Positions 19,165 to 27,604 of a stretch of 42,956 nt of DNA are shown one piece after another. Numbering within the stretch: position 1 is the first letter of the stretch; every line of letters begins with the position of its first letter. Both the position numbers and the translations under genes were made by a program. The DNA is from Deltaproteobacteria bacterium HGW-Deltaproteobacteria-1 (GTDB lineage Bacteria; Desulfobacterota; Syntrophia; Syntrophales; Smithellaceae). The notes below the pieces were generated by a model. The model had not been told where the DNA came from and ran no database searches. It saw only the letters and a program-made list of their open reading frames with translations. Location of the stretch: positions 2,276 through 45,231 of the forward strand of contig PHBN01000013.1 of the NCBI GenBank assembly GCA_002840635.1, in the 5' to 3' direction.

Positions 19165-20235
19165 TCAGAAACTGTCTTTTATTCTCAAAAATGGTTTTTC
19201 AATGAAACGGTAGGAAAGAAAAGATAATATTAGTGCTAAAACCAGAATAAGAATCACTTTCCCCCAGTATAATGACGTAAAACCGCTTTGTACAGGAAGA
19301 ATATTCACATTCACATAATACATAAGGGGAAGATGAATCAGGTAGAATGAATAGGTTGTTTCACCGAAACGCGCCAGATACTTATTGGATATCAGTGACT
19401 TGATTCTGAGCGGAAGCAGGATTACAGATAGCAACACCAGGCTCCAGAGCAGGGCTTCATAAGTGTAGTGCTGCGGCCAGGATATTTGAGCCGCAACCGG
19501 ATCCATTGCTGCCACCCTGCTGAGAACCACGGCCAGCAAAGCCAGAAGAAGAAAAAAAATCAAGTCAGCTCCAATACTGTTCAATATTCGGCTCTTCATC
19601 ACAAAATTCTTTATGGACATACCATACCGGACATAAACAACGGAAGCGGTGATTCCGATTAAAAAAGTCGGCGCAAAAGCAATGGCGGATTGGAATAATA
19701 ATTCAAATAAAAAAGTATTTGAAAAAAGCAAGTGTGTTTGTGACAAAATAATATATCGCCCCAATAATATCAGAGCAAGAGATAGAAGGACAACAGCGAT
19801 TCCTCTACGAAAGTGAATAAGAGGCAAAAGAAGACCAACGAGAATGTAGAATTCCATCTCTGTTCGAAGACTCCACCAGGGAACGCTGAAAGGAAATAAA
19901 CTCCAGGCATCAAAGAAAAACAAAAATGAACGAATGACTTCTGTCGGATTATTTATTGCTGTTTTTGTAACCAGTCCCGCTATGGCAACAATCACAAAAT
20001 ACAACGGGAGGATGCGTAATAATCTTTTTTTGAAAAAACGGGTTCTGCCGGCATTCGGGTTCAGGCAAAAAGGGATCGTAAGAAGAAAGCTGCTGATCAC
20101 GAAGAAAAGTGTCACTCCCGTGAAGCCTGCAAAAAAAAAGCTGACAAAAAAACCGGCCATAGTATCGGGAAAGGCTGGAGCCGTCTTGATCATCACGGTG
20201 ACTGCATGATAAGAAAACACGAGAAGCGCCGCCAC
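19165..20235 (-). CDS. Acyltransferase family 3 membrane protein, start codon unclear
   Basis: A polytopic protein of at least 356 residues: FSYHAVTV, FFVISSFLLTIPF, RFFKKRLLRILPLYF, WWSLRTEMEFYILVGLLLPL and the closing FIEKPFLRIKDSF are all family landmarks. The only standard start codon is the GTG at 20235, but in-frame codons directly upstream read STEIDSLRAVAALLVFSYHA, the N-terminal signature every member has. The open frame reaches back to about 20330, overlapping the 3' end of the previous gene, with no ATG, GTG or TTG in it. So either a rare start (such as ATT) is used or the true start was lost. Coordinates given are the minimal frame. Confidence 0.75.
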   Translation of the reverse strand: MAALLVFSYHAVTVMIKTAPAFPDTMAGFFVSFFFAGFTGVTLFFVISSFLLTIPFCLNPNAGRTRFFKKRLLRILPLYFVIVAIAGLVTKTAINNPTEVIRSFLFFFDAWSLFPFSVPWWSLRTEMEFYILVGLLLPLIHFRRGIAVVLLSLALILLGRYIILSQTHLLFSNTFLFELLFQSAIAFAPTFLIGITASVVYVRYGMSIKNFVMKSRILNSIGADLIFFLLLALLAVVLSRVAAMDPVAAQISWPQHYTYEALLWSLVLLSVILLPLRIKSLISNKYLARFGETTYSFYLIHLPLMYYVNVNILPVQSGFTSLYWGKVILILVLALILSFLSYRFIEKPFLRIKDSF

Positions 20236-20315
20236 AGCCCTTAACGAATCAATTTCCGTGGAATGGCTTTTAGAACTGAAATTTATGGAGTGAATGACGT
20301 TATCCCCAGTTACTT

Positions 20316-21272
20316 TTAAAACTGAAGTTTTTTAAACGTTCGTATATTATAAAACTCGTCTTTTTCAAAATCCCCATAGCTGTCAATATGGTCAAACAGA
20401 TCATCGATAATATCTTTGATGGTATAAAGCGGCTGAAAACCAAGATAGGTTTTTGCCTTGTTGATACTTACTTTGTAATTCCTAAAATCCTGAATATTCT
20501 TGATATCCAATCTGATTTTATCGCCGGTCTTTTTCTCAACCTCATATTTCACAAGATCGGCTACCTGCCCCACGGTATAATTGTCAGACGTGGCGTTGAA
20601 GACGCCGTTAATGGAATAGTTGGCCTGCACCGCCCGCACAAATGCATTTGCTGAGTCACGGATATCATAAACAGGACGCCAAATGGAAGGATTGCTGACG
20701 ATAATTTTTTTCTCAACGACAGCAGTTTTAAACATGGTGTTGACAATTAGGTCAAACCTCATTCGCGGACTGAAACCGGATATCGTTCCCTGTCGAACGG
20801 CAATGACAGAAAATTTTTCATCCTGCATCTGCAGAACACCCCGCTCTCCCTGCAGTTTGGATATACCATAAGGATAATTACTGACTGTCGGCGACTCTTC
20901 GTCATAAAGCCGATCAACGGTATAACCGTAAACGGAACAAGACGACGCGTAAATAAAACGTTTCACACCGGCTTTTTTGGCCTTGTATGCCAGGTATGAG
21001 GGAAGAGCGCCGTTGTCCACAAAATTTTTAGCCGGATTAAATTCCGCCATGGGATCATTGGAAAGACCTGCCAGAAATATCACCTGGTCATACCCGTCGA
21101 AATCTTCTTTCTTGCATTCAAATAGTTCCTTATCAATAACCTTTACTTCCTTCGGAAGATGACAACCAAACCAGAGCGCATCAATGACTTCGACATCATA
21201 GCCGTGATCGATTAAAGCAGGCGCCAGAACCGACCCGATGTATCCGGCTCCGCCTGCTAACAAGATTTTCAT
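20316..21272 (-). CDS. NAD-dependent epimerase/dehydratase (extended SDR)
   Basis: A 318-residue sugar-nucleotide SDR: MKILLAGGAGYIGSVLAPAL (NAD loop GGAGYIG), VIFLAGLSNDPMAEF, RFIYASSCSVYGYTVD (catalytic Ser), NYPYGISKLQGE (Tyr-x-x-x-Lys), and RPVYDIRDSANAFVRA. These enzymes epimerise or reduce 4-keto sugars. The ribosome site AAGGAGTG is well placed. It forms a three-gene set with the RmlD-like and cupin genes upstream. The exact sugar is not predictable, but the set could act on the RmlB product dTDP-4-keto-6-deoxyglucose. Confidence 0.9.
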   Translation of the reverse strand: MKILLAGGAGYIGSVLAPALIDHGYDVEVIDALWFGCHLPKEVKVIDKELFECKKEDFDGYDQVIFLAGLSNDPMAEFNPAKNFVDNGALPSYLAYKAKKAGVKRFIYASSCSVYGYTVDRLYDEESPTVSNYPYGISKLQGERGVLQMQDEKFSVIAVRQGTISGFSPRMRFDLIVNTMFKTAVVEKKIIVSNPSIWRPVYDIRDSANAFVRAVQANYSINGVFNATSDNYTVGQVADLVKYEVEKKTGDKIRLDIKNIQDFRNYKVSINKAKTYLGFQPLYTIKDIIDDLFDHIDSYGDFEKDEFYNIRTFKKLQF

Positions 21273-21309
21273 GCTATTTCACTCCTTAACGATAATATAT
21301 TTGGTCTTT

Positions 21310-22032
21310 TTATCTCTTATTGACCAGACTGTTGTATAATTCACACGTCATGGACGTGTCCGCCGGAACCTTAAACGTAATTTCATTAATCGATAATTCT
21401 TTTATTTCTTTTTCCGGGTTCAGACTCTTTGCATACTCATACACGGATTTTCTTTTCCCGCCGACATGAACGGTCCCTTTAAAATCTGAATCGATCAGGA
21501 TGGCAATCATTCGGGCCATGGTTGATACGCATTCCCTGCTGGTCCACTGATCGACAAACGCCTTTTCAAAGGGAAAGACATTGGGACCAAATGTTGTCCG
21601 GATGATAATCGAATGATCATACAGACGGACCGCGCATTCACCGCCAAGCTTTGACCAGGCATACTTGTTGACTGGGAATACCGGATCGTCTTCCCTGTAG
21701 TTTCCGCAGTCCCCCTTAAAAACGTAATCCGTGCAAAGATAGATCAGTTTCAGTTCATACTTCATGCATAGTTTAACAATATTTGCCGTCCCGATAATAT
21801 TGACATCGATGGCCCGAAGCGGGTCCTGGTCGATTCTGGGGGGAGACGTAAAAGCGGCGGCGTGGATAATAATTGAAAAGTCGCCTTTGCCGATATATTG
21901 ATCCATTTGCTCAAGATCGGTTACATCAAATTCCGACTTACTCGGATACTGTATGTCCGGCAGAATTTTTTTAAATTCAGATCCCAGCAGGCCGCTTCCG
22001 CCTGTAAACAGAATTTTCTTTTGATCGATCAT
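21310..22032 (-). CDS. RmlD-like sugar-nucleotide reductase/dehydratase
   Basis: A 240-residue Rossmann protein of the RmlD substrate-binding family: KKILFTGGSGLLGSEFKK, IIHAAAFTSPPRIDQDPLRA, LIYLCTDYVFKGDCGNY (catalytic Thr) and NKYAWSKLGGECAVRL (Tyr-x-x-x-Lys). At 240 residues it is shorter than RmlD proper (about 290). The longer open frame to 22092 overlaps the upstream cupin gene; the start at 22032 (MIDQKKILF) has AAGGA eight nt ahead and 11 bp of spacing to the upstream stop. It may do the final 4-keto reduction for the sugar made by the adjacent epimerase. A true rmlD is otherwise absent from the window. Confidence 0.85.
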   Translation of the reverse strand: MIDQKKILFTGGSGLLGSEFKKILPDIQYPSKSEFDVTDLEQMDQYIGKGDFSIIIHAAAFTSPPRIDQDPLRAIDVNIIGTANIVKLCMKYELKLIYLCTDYVFKGDCGNYREDDPVFPVNKYAWSKLGGECAVRLYDHSIIIRTTFGPNVFPFEKAFVDQWTSRECVSTMARMIAILIDSDFKGTVHVGGKRKSVYEYAKSLNPEKEIKELSINEITFKVPADTSMTCELYNSLVNKR

Positions 22033-22043
22033 GCCTCCCATCC

Positions 22044-22682
22044 TTAGCATTTCCCGTAAATAAAATTGTTTGAACGATCGTCTTTTAACCACTGGTCCAT
22101 TGAAAAACCGTTTCTGTCTTTATCGGTCATCAGGATCGTTTTAGAGGCAATGGAATCAAATTCCTTTTTCAAATCGTTGTCCGACAGGGACCAGTCTATG
22201 TCTTTTGCCAGCGGCGAGATGCAGCCCTCGCATCCCTGGCTGTATTCGCCTGTACAAAAATATTCAATCTGGCTTTCCTCGGTAAAGAAATTGCCGTGCG
22301 CAAAGCCGGGGGGAAGCCACAGCCATTCACTGTAATCTTTGTTCAGCCCTGCCGGCATATCATACATCGTCGCCTTCCCGACCGTCGGTGAACCTTTGCG
22401 GATGTCCAGCATCAGGTCCACCATGCGGCCGCGTATCGTCCGCACCAGCTTCCCCATGTAGGGATTCCACTGAAAATGCATTCCCCGCATTGTCAGGGGC
22501 CGGGAAAAGCTGTCGCTCACCTGGACAAAATCAAGCCCCTTCATAAATTCCATCTCCAGGTGACCAAAAAAATCGCTTTTGCGGAACGATTCCGTAAAAA
22601 AACCGCGCTGATCACAAAACCGGGCAAAACGGATAATCTTGATGTCGGGAAGATCATAATTTGTTACAGATATTATTTTCAT
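22044..22682 (-). CDS. RmlC-like cupin sugar-nucleotide epimerase
   Basis: A 212-residue cupin of the dTDP-4-dehydrorhamnose 3,5-epimerase superfamily: FCDQRGFFTESFRKSDFFG, RPLTMRGMHFQWNPYMGKLV (catalytic His), RTIRGRMVDLMLDIRKGSP and WLPPGFAHGNFFTEES. The WxPxGFAHG block that rmlC at 4713 has lost is present here. It is about 30 residues longer than RmlC and diverges at the C-terminus (GFSMDQWLKDD), so its substrate may differ. It is first in the three-gene set cupin-RmlD-SDR. It could supply the epimerase step missing from the rml operon or make another deoxysugar. Confidence 0.88.
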   Translation of the reverse strand: MKIISVTNYDLPDIKIIRFARFCDQRGFFTESFRKSDFFGHLEMEFMKGLDFVQVSDSFSRPLTMRGMHFQWNPYMGKLVRTIRGRMVDLMLDIRKGSPTVGKATMYDMPAGLNKDYSEWLWLPPGFAHGNFFTEESQIEYFCTGEYSQGCEGCISPLAKDIDWSLSDNDLKKEFDSIASKTILMTDKDRNGFSMDQWLKDDRSNNFIYGKC

Positions 22683-22720
22683 TCATACCTCTCCTGCTAT
22701 TTTTGCACCATGCAGCATGG

Positions 22721-24529
22721 TTAAAAAGCGTTGCTTTGTCTCAAATATTCAGGAATTCCCTCGATCTGAAAACCGTCGGGCCATCCCTCATAATAATCCC
22801 GGAATCGATCAATGTCCGTTATTCTGTTTTGCCACCCCCTGTTGTTGATGACATCCTCATGCGGCCACTTCAAGCGCGCCCGCTCGAAGCATGTTCTCCA
22901 GCACATGTCAAAATCCAGTTTGTGAAGGTGAATCAGCATCAAATCGTGATCCACCGCCACATTCAGATCGCGGACCTCGTGAAATCCGATTTCCCAGTTT
23001 AGCGGTCGGCGGGAAATAAGTGTTTTATTGTACCAATGGGTATGGTACCAGAACTTTCTTTGAGACAAAACAGTCTGGGCCATATTGTAAGACGGCTCGC
23101 CCTTATATGGAAGATGAATCAGGTCATAACCTATGCATCGCACATAATTGCTGTCCAGTTTTTGAATATATTCATCCAATCCCCTGTACTTATTGATGTC
23201 GGGCAGGATGATTTCATCAATATCTGTAAAGATGACATACTCGTAATGCCGTAAAAGTTTTTTCTGTACCGTGTCAGCAACAAATTTAAACCAGAGATGG
23301 TCAAAGCTCAGCGGATAATCCAGACGGATGACATTGAAGGTATATTCCTTCCTGCATCGGTCCACACTACCGTCAATAGTCCGATGATCGAAAACGTAAA
23401 TGTCATTTCCGTCAATGTAACGGCCGTAGTATTTGAGCCAGATTGGCAGAAAAACATCCTCATTTTTAACCATAACAAAAATAGCGCACTTTCTTTTGCC
23501 ATCGTTCAAGGCAGGAAGAGACATCGCTTCGATGGATCGGAGTGTATCTTCATCGTAAACCCGGGGAACATCGGAAGTTGGAGCTTGGGGTTTTACAGGA
23601 GCAGGCGACACACCGCTGAGTTTTTTGACCGCCGCTGAAGATATTCCGGCCAGATGCCCCATCGTCTTTCTCCTGAGGGAACTGTCCGGAGCAACCGTTT
23701 TAATGATCCTGTAAGCTTTTGAGCCGAAACGCCATTCCGGCGAATTGGCAATCATGGCTTTATAGTTGTCATAGTCATCTTTCAAGCTAACATAATCGTC
23801 ATTTAACCGTGCGCAAACACCATTCATTGAGTCGATCCGGGCCTCCATAAAAGCAAGCTGCCCCAGAGCGGCAAAAAGCTTACTGATAAATCTGTTCGTT
23901 TTGGCTTCACGCAAAAATTCGAGAAAATCACCGCCGACTTCTTTGCCAACCGCGACCACCCCCAGACCATACCCGTGCACAAACTCAAATCCGGGATATT
24001 TTGCAGAGACTTCTTCCCACAACTTCCACACACCGAAATCAAGATCTTTAATAAACGTGTCATGAAAAAGCACGACCCCTCGCGGAGACATTTTGGGAAG
24101 CCAGTGTTCAAAGTCGTTTTTGACCCCCCCATAAGTATGGAAACCGTCAATATGCAGCAGGTCAATACTGCCGTCTTCAAAATGAGACCGTGCATCATCA
24201 AAAGTCATTCGTAACAAACGCGAAAAATCAGCATATTCTCTCCGGTTGTAATTTTCGAGTTCTTCAAAAACTTCTTCACCGTATGAGCCAAGCTGAGTGT
24301 CACCTTTCCATGTATCAATTCCATAGCAACGGGTCTCAAGTTTCAATGTTTTCACGGCCTGGCAAAATGCGCAATAGGACTGCCCACTGAAAACACCCAA
24401 CTCCACCACAACTTTCGGCTTCAGGATGCTGATAAGGAAAAAAGCAAATGGGACATGAGTGATCCAGGAAGATACTTCTATCATTCTTCTGGGTGTGTTG
24501 AATATGATCGGATGTTGTGCTGTAATCAT
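22721..24529 (-). CDS. Fusion of class I methyltransferase and GT92-like glycosyltransferase
   Basis: A 602-residue two-enzyme protein. Residues about 35-200 are a Rossmann methyltransferase of the Methyltransf_24 kind: VVELGVFSGQSYCAFCQ (SAM loop), YGIDTWKGDTQLGSYGE, SIDLLHIDGFHTYGGVKNDF and GVVLFHDTF. A short charged linker with a WRFGSKAYR patch follows. Residues about 340-600 resemble GT92/DUF23-type transferases: CAIFVMVKNEDVFLPIWLKY, VFDHRTIDGS, YVIFTDIDEIILPD (metal-binding DID) and a closing HLHKLDFDMCW. The methyltransferase half is paralogous to that of the 1291-aa protein at 27605. It may methylate and extend the same chain end. No good ribosome site; it starts 8 bp after the upstream stop and is probably coupled. 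Confidence 0.85.
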   Translation of the reverse strand: MITAQHPIIFNTPRRMIEVSSWITHVPFAFFLISILKPKVVVELGVFSGQSYCAFCQAVKTLKLETRCYGIDTWKGDTQLGSYGEEVFEELENYNRREYADFSRLLRMTFDDARSHFEDGSIDLLHIDGFHTYGGVKNDFEHWLPKMSPRGVVLFHDTFIKDLDFGVWKLWEEVSAKYPGFEFVHGYGLGVVAVGKEVGGDFLEFLREAKTNRFISKLFAALGQLAFMEARIDSMNGVCARLNDDYVSLKDDYDNYKAMIANSPEWRFGSKAYRIIKTVAPDSSLRRKTMGHLAGISSAAVKKLSGVSPAPVKPQAPTSDVPRVYDEDTLRSIEAMSLPALNDGKRKCAIFVMVKNEDVFLPIWLKYYGRYIDGNDIYVFDHRTIDGSVDRCRKEYTFNVIRLDYPLSFDHLWFKFVADTVQKKLLRHYEYVIFTDIDEIILPDINKYRGLDEYIQKLDSNYVRCIGYDLIHLPYKGEPSYNMAQTVLSQRKFWYHTHWYNKTLISRRPLNWEIGFHEVRDLNVAVDHDLMLIHLHKLDFDMCWRTCFERARLKWPHEDVINNRGWQNRITDIDRFRDYYEGWPDGFQIEGIPEYLRQSNAF

Positions 24530-24537
24530 AGTATACG

Positions 24538-25815
24538 TTATACGAAACTCCTCTCAACCAATTTTATTTTTTGCATATCGTTGCCCCCGCGGATACCGTA
24601 AACCTCCTCCACGTAACCTTCGCGTACCCAATGCCGGGACCTATGCAGGCGTCGGAATGATGGAAATGATTTCATAAGCCGGGAAATATTCAGATTACGT
24701 CCACCACACGGAATAGGCGCTTCACCCTCCTGGTTGATACTGAGGAAAACATTGCGGGTCGTTCTCTGAATTACCTCTAGATAGGCGCGAACCATTCCTT
24801 CGTCAATTTCCGGGAATGAATCCTGGTTGACGGCAACGCTAAAATACTTATCCGGAGCATTTCGGCATTCCCAGTACGGGAGCACTTTGATCTTATCCGC
24901 ACCGGCTTTTTCGCCATATAAAACCACATCTTCCGGAGACAGGCTATTCATGAGAAAATGTCCTGCAAAAACATTCGCAATCGGAAGATCATATATCGTA
25001 TAGTCACAGATACCCGCCATGCGAAGAAAATACGGAATAGCCCCGAGGCCTCCTCCATACTCACAGACGGCATCCGAGGCAGAAGAAAGCATTTCCCGTA
25101 TCCTCCATGCCGCATAAATGGCCATCAGATGCCGATAGTGAAAGACACCCCTGGATGTTTGAATGCCAAAGACACCAGTTGTGTGTTGAGGAGGAGTGAT
25201 CGTGGCACCGAATTCCTGTTCGACAACATTAAAAATTTTATCGGCGTTCATATAAAGATTTTCACCCCATCGTCCCTGTTCCGGATTCTCACAAGGGAGG
25301 CAGCCCATGGCCTCCGCGAGCGATACCGCTTTATCAAAATAGGAAAGGGCAATGTGCGATTCATCCTTGAGTTGGTTGTAGCCATCCTGATGAAATGTCA
25401 ATCCGCCAAAGCCCGTGCCATTCTCTCCGAAATGCTGAAGGAAGTCGGAAAGCGCCACGGGATCTTTTCGTTCCATGACACTCCAGAACGGTGACAGTTC
25501 CCCCCTCTGGATCACAGTCCAGAGATCATCCCCCGTTCTTGCAATAGACTCGTCCGCCTCATCTTTCGATGCCGCATCAAAAGCAAGAATCAGGCGCCGA
25601 GCAATCTCGATGTGTTGCTCCCCGGGACGGGCCTGTGTCTGTGCAAGACGAATATCGAGTTGACCATGAACTGGCGGATGCTGAACAATGTGGCGGCGGC
25701 GATCATGCCACCGATCCTTTTCATAATTTAAAAAATCCCATTCACTTTTGGGTAAAACAACATATTCCCATTGCTTCAGAAGCGCCTTAATCAATTGCAT
25801 TGTTTGTTGTTTCAC
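24538..25815 (-). CDS. Putative sugar O-methyltransferase
   Basis: A 425-residue protein whose C-terminal half has a SAM-type Rossmann loop, VCEYGGGLGAIPYFLRMAG, then YTIYDLPIANVFAGHFLMN and FSVAVNQDSFPEIDEGM. This layout is that of the putative sugar O-methyltransferase family found in surface-glycan loci. The N-terminal half (GTGFGGLTFHQDGYNQ, RWGENLYMNADKIFNV) is the family's own domain and probably binds acceptor. It lies between a GT2 and the methyltransferase-GT fusion with gaps under 10 bp. The sugar and position methylated are unknown. Confidence 0.8.
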   Translation of the reverse strand: MKQQTMQLIKALLKQWEYVVLPKSEWDFLNYEKDRWHDRRRHIVQHPPVHGQLDIRLAQTQARPGEQHIEIARRLILAFDAASKDEADESIARTGDDLWTVIQRGELSPFWSVMERKDPVALSDFLQHFGENGTGFGGLTFHQDGYNQLKDESHIALSYFDKAVSLAEAMGCLPCENPEQGRWGENLYMNADKIFNVVEQEFGATITPPQHTTGVFGIQTSRGVFHYRHLMAIYAAWRIREMLSSASDAVCEYGGGLGAIPYFLRMAGICDYTIYDLPIANVFAGHFLMNSLSPEDVVLYGEKAGADKIKVLPYWECRNAPDKYFSVAVNQDSFPEIDEGMVRAYLEVIQRTTRNVFLSINQEGEAPIPCGGRNLNISRLMKSFPSFRRLHRSRHWVREGYVEEVYGIRGGNDMQKIKLVERSFV

Positions 25816-25822
25816 ATTCTCA

Positions 25823-26749
25823 CTACTTCTTTAAGTAAATCCCGCTTTGGTTCATCTTTATTGGACGGTCATGCCTCAACCACTGCTTTAAATGATTTAT
25901 ACTGTGATAGCCAACAACTGCACCGAACCTGAGCCATACACCAGCGCGGACCATCCAGAATAAAATGCCGGGGTACTGATGATGAAAAAACTTTCCGTAG
26001 AAACGGATCATTCCCTTATGTTTGTGCCACTCCACAAAAAACGGACGGTTTTGGCTGCACGCGCGGAAGGCATGAAACACACGAGCCGAAGGTACAAACA
26101 TTACTTTCCGTCCCTTCTTGCGAAACCGCATGCACAAGTCCAGATCCTCACAATGCAAGAAATAGGCTTCATCCCATAATCCAATGTCGTCAATGGCTTC
26201 ACGTTTTACCATCATGCAGGCACCGGAAATCGCTTCCACTGTTTCGGGACCTGTCGGTAAGGGAAGATGACGTAAATCATAGTCATCAAAAAGCCTCGGC
26301 CACCGATCGTAAAAACGACGCAGACCGAATGCGCGGACAAAGGATCTCCAGGGAGTCGGCACGGATCGTCGTCCACCACCCTGCTCCGTTCCATCAGAAT
26401 TGAGGAGCAAACCACCCACAGTGCCCACAGTGTCATCCGACTCCAGAACGTTTAACATTTCAGAAACCGCGTTAGACTCCAGGAGGCAATCGGGATTTAG
26501 AAATAAAATCCGATCTCCCTTTGCCTGCCGGACACCCTGATTGCAGGCAGAAGCAAACCCCTTATTTACCAAATTGCGAACAAGGATCAACCGAGCTTCG
26601 CTTTTAAAACAGGAGATCAACTGCTCCAGGCTGTTATCCGTGGAAGCATTATCAATCACCAGCGCTTCATCAACCTGATGTAAGACACTCTGTATGCAAT
26701 CCTTAAGAAACGAGCCGGAATTGTAATTAACCACAACAACGGAAATCAA
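25823..26749 (-). CDS. GT2 family glycosyltransferase (rhamnosyltransferase-like)
   Basis: A 308-residue GT-A enzyme: MISVVVVNYNSGSFLKDCIQ, LVIDNASTDNSLEQL, NKGFASACNQGVRQAKGD, ILFLNPDCLLESNAVSE (metal-binding region), ISGACMMVKREAIDDIGLWD and LHCEDLDLCMRFRKKGR. The C-terminal amphipathic stretch (GILFWMVRAGVWLRFGA) may anchor it to the membrane. This is the common WbbL/RfbF-like O-antigen GT2 pattern. It follows the broken GT2 gene by 3 bp and is followed 7 bp later by the sugar O-methyltransferase. Intact. Confidence 0.92.
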   Translation of the reverse strand: MISVVVVNYNSGSFLKDCIQSVLHQVDEALVIDNASTDNSLEQLISCFKSEARLILVRNLVNKGFASACNQGVRQAKGDRILFLNPDCLLESNAVSEMLNVLESDDTVGTVGGLLLNSDGTEQGGGRRSVPTPWRSFVRAFGLRRFYDRWPRLFDDYDLRHLPLPTGPETVEAISGACMMVKREAIDDIGLWDEAYFLHCEDLDLCMRFRKKGRKVMFVPSARVFHAFRACSQNRPFFVEWHKHKGMIRFYGKFFHHQYPGILFWMVRAGVWLRFGAVVGYHSINHLKQWLRHDRPIKMNQSGIYLKK

Positions 26750-26752
26750 TGT

Positions 26753-27591
26753 TTAAGCCTCACGATATTGACCTGTCCTGCCCAGCAGGCCGTGCCAGAT
26801 TCCCAGCGTCATCATCCGCCAGTGCTCAGCACGCGGCTTGGCAAATAAAGAATAAAAAAAATATTTCATACACATACGCCAACCGTTGGCCAGTTTCCAA
26901 TTACCGGGCGTCCAGCGTTCTTTTGTGAGAAGTACGGCGTTGCGGAAATGATAGTAATGCCTCAAGGGACTATGCAAAGGAAATTTCATGCTGAATAATT
27001 TTATCGGCTCGTATCCAAGGCGATGGGACATGCCCGCGTTGCATACACCATAGCACTGATAGCCGAAGTTGCGGGCCCGTAATCCCCACTCAATGTCCAC
27101 AAAATCGATAAAGAAATCTTCACGCATTCCCCCCACGTGATCCAGCACGGCCATGGGAATAAGACAGCCGGATGAAATCAGGTAATCCACCGGCACTACG
27201 GCATCCGGTGTAGAACATGAAAGGCGCTCAAGCCTCAATCCGCTAATCCGGATAAATGGAGGCGGATTCTCATGGCGGGAATCTACATATCGGGGATACC
27301 CAGCTCCGGAATGCTGTCCTGATCCATCAATAAGACAAACCCGGCCTGCATCTCGCGGGCAAATTCGATGCCCCTGTTCTGCGCAAAAGCAATGCCCATG
27401 TTTTCGTTCATACGGATGGCGGTTACTTTCAGCGGCAAGTAACGCTCCGGGCTCAACCTGGTCTCAATTGAAGAACCATTGTCCACAATCACAGCCGAAT
27501 CAACTTGTCCGACCAGAGCGTTGAGCAGGCGTTCCAAAACGAAAACATCGGGTTGATATATAACGATCACGGCAATCACAGTTGAATTCAT
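26753..27591 (-). pseudogene. GT2 rhamnosyltransferase-type gene broken by internal deletion
   Basis: The 5' part encodes AVIVIYQPDVFVLERLLNAL, SAVIVDNGSSIETRL, NENMGIAFAQNRGIEFAR and FVLLMDQDSIPE, then stops at TAG. The 3' part continues in another frame: PRYVDSRHENPPPFIRISG, VDYLISSGCLIPMAVLDHVG, FFIDFVDIEWGLRARNFGYQ and SPLRHYYHFRNAVLL. Both halves are typical of one rhamnosyltransferase family (about 300 residues), but the 20-25 codons normally between MDQDS and GPRYVD are gone, with the junction near 27295-27310. The ATG at 27591 has GAGG eight nt upstream. As drawn it gives only a short N-terminal peptide, unless the break is an assembly error. Confidence 0.9.
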
Positions 27592-27604
27592 TTGCAAAAC
27601 CTCA

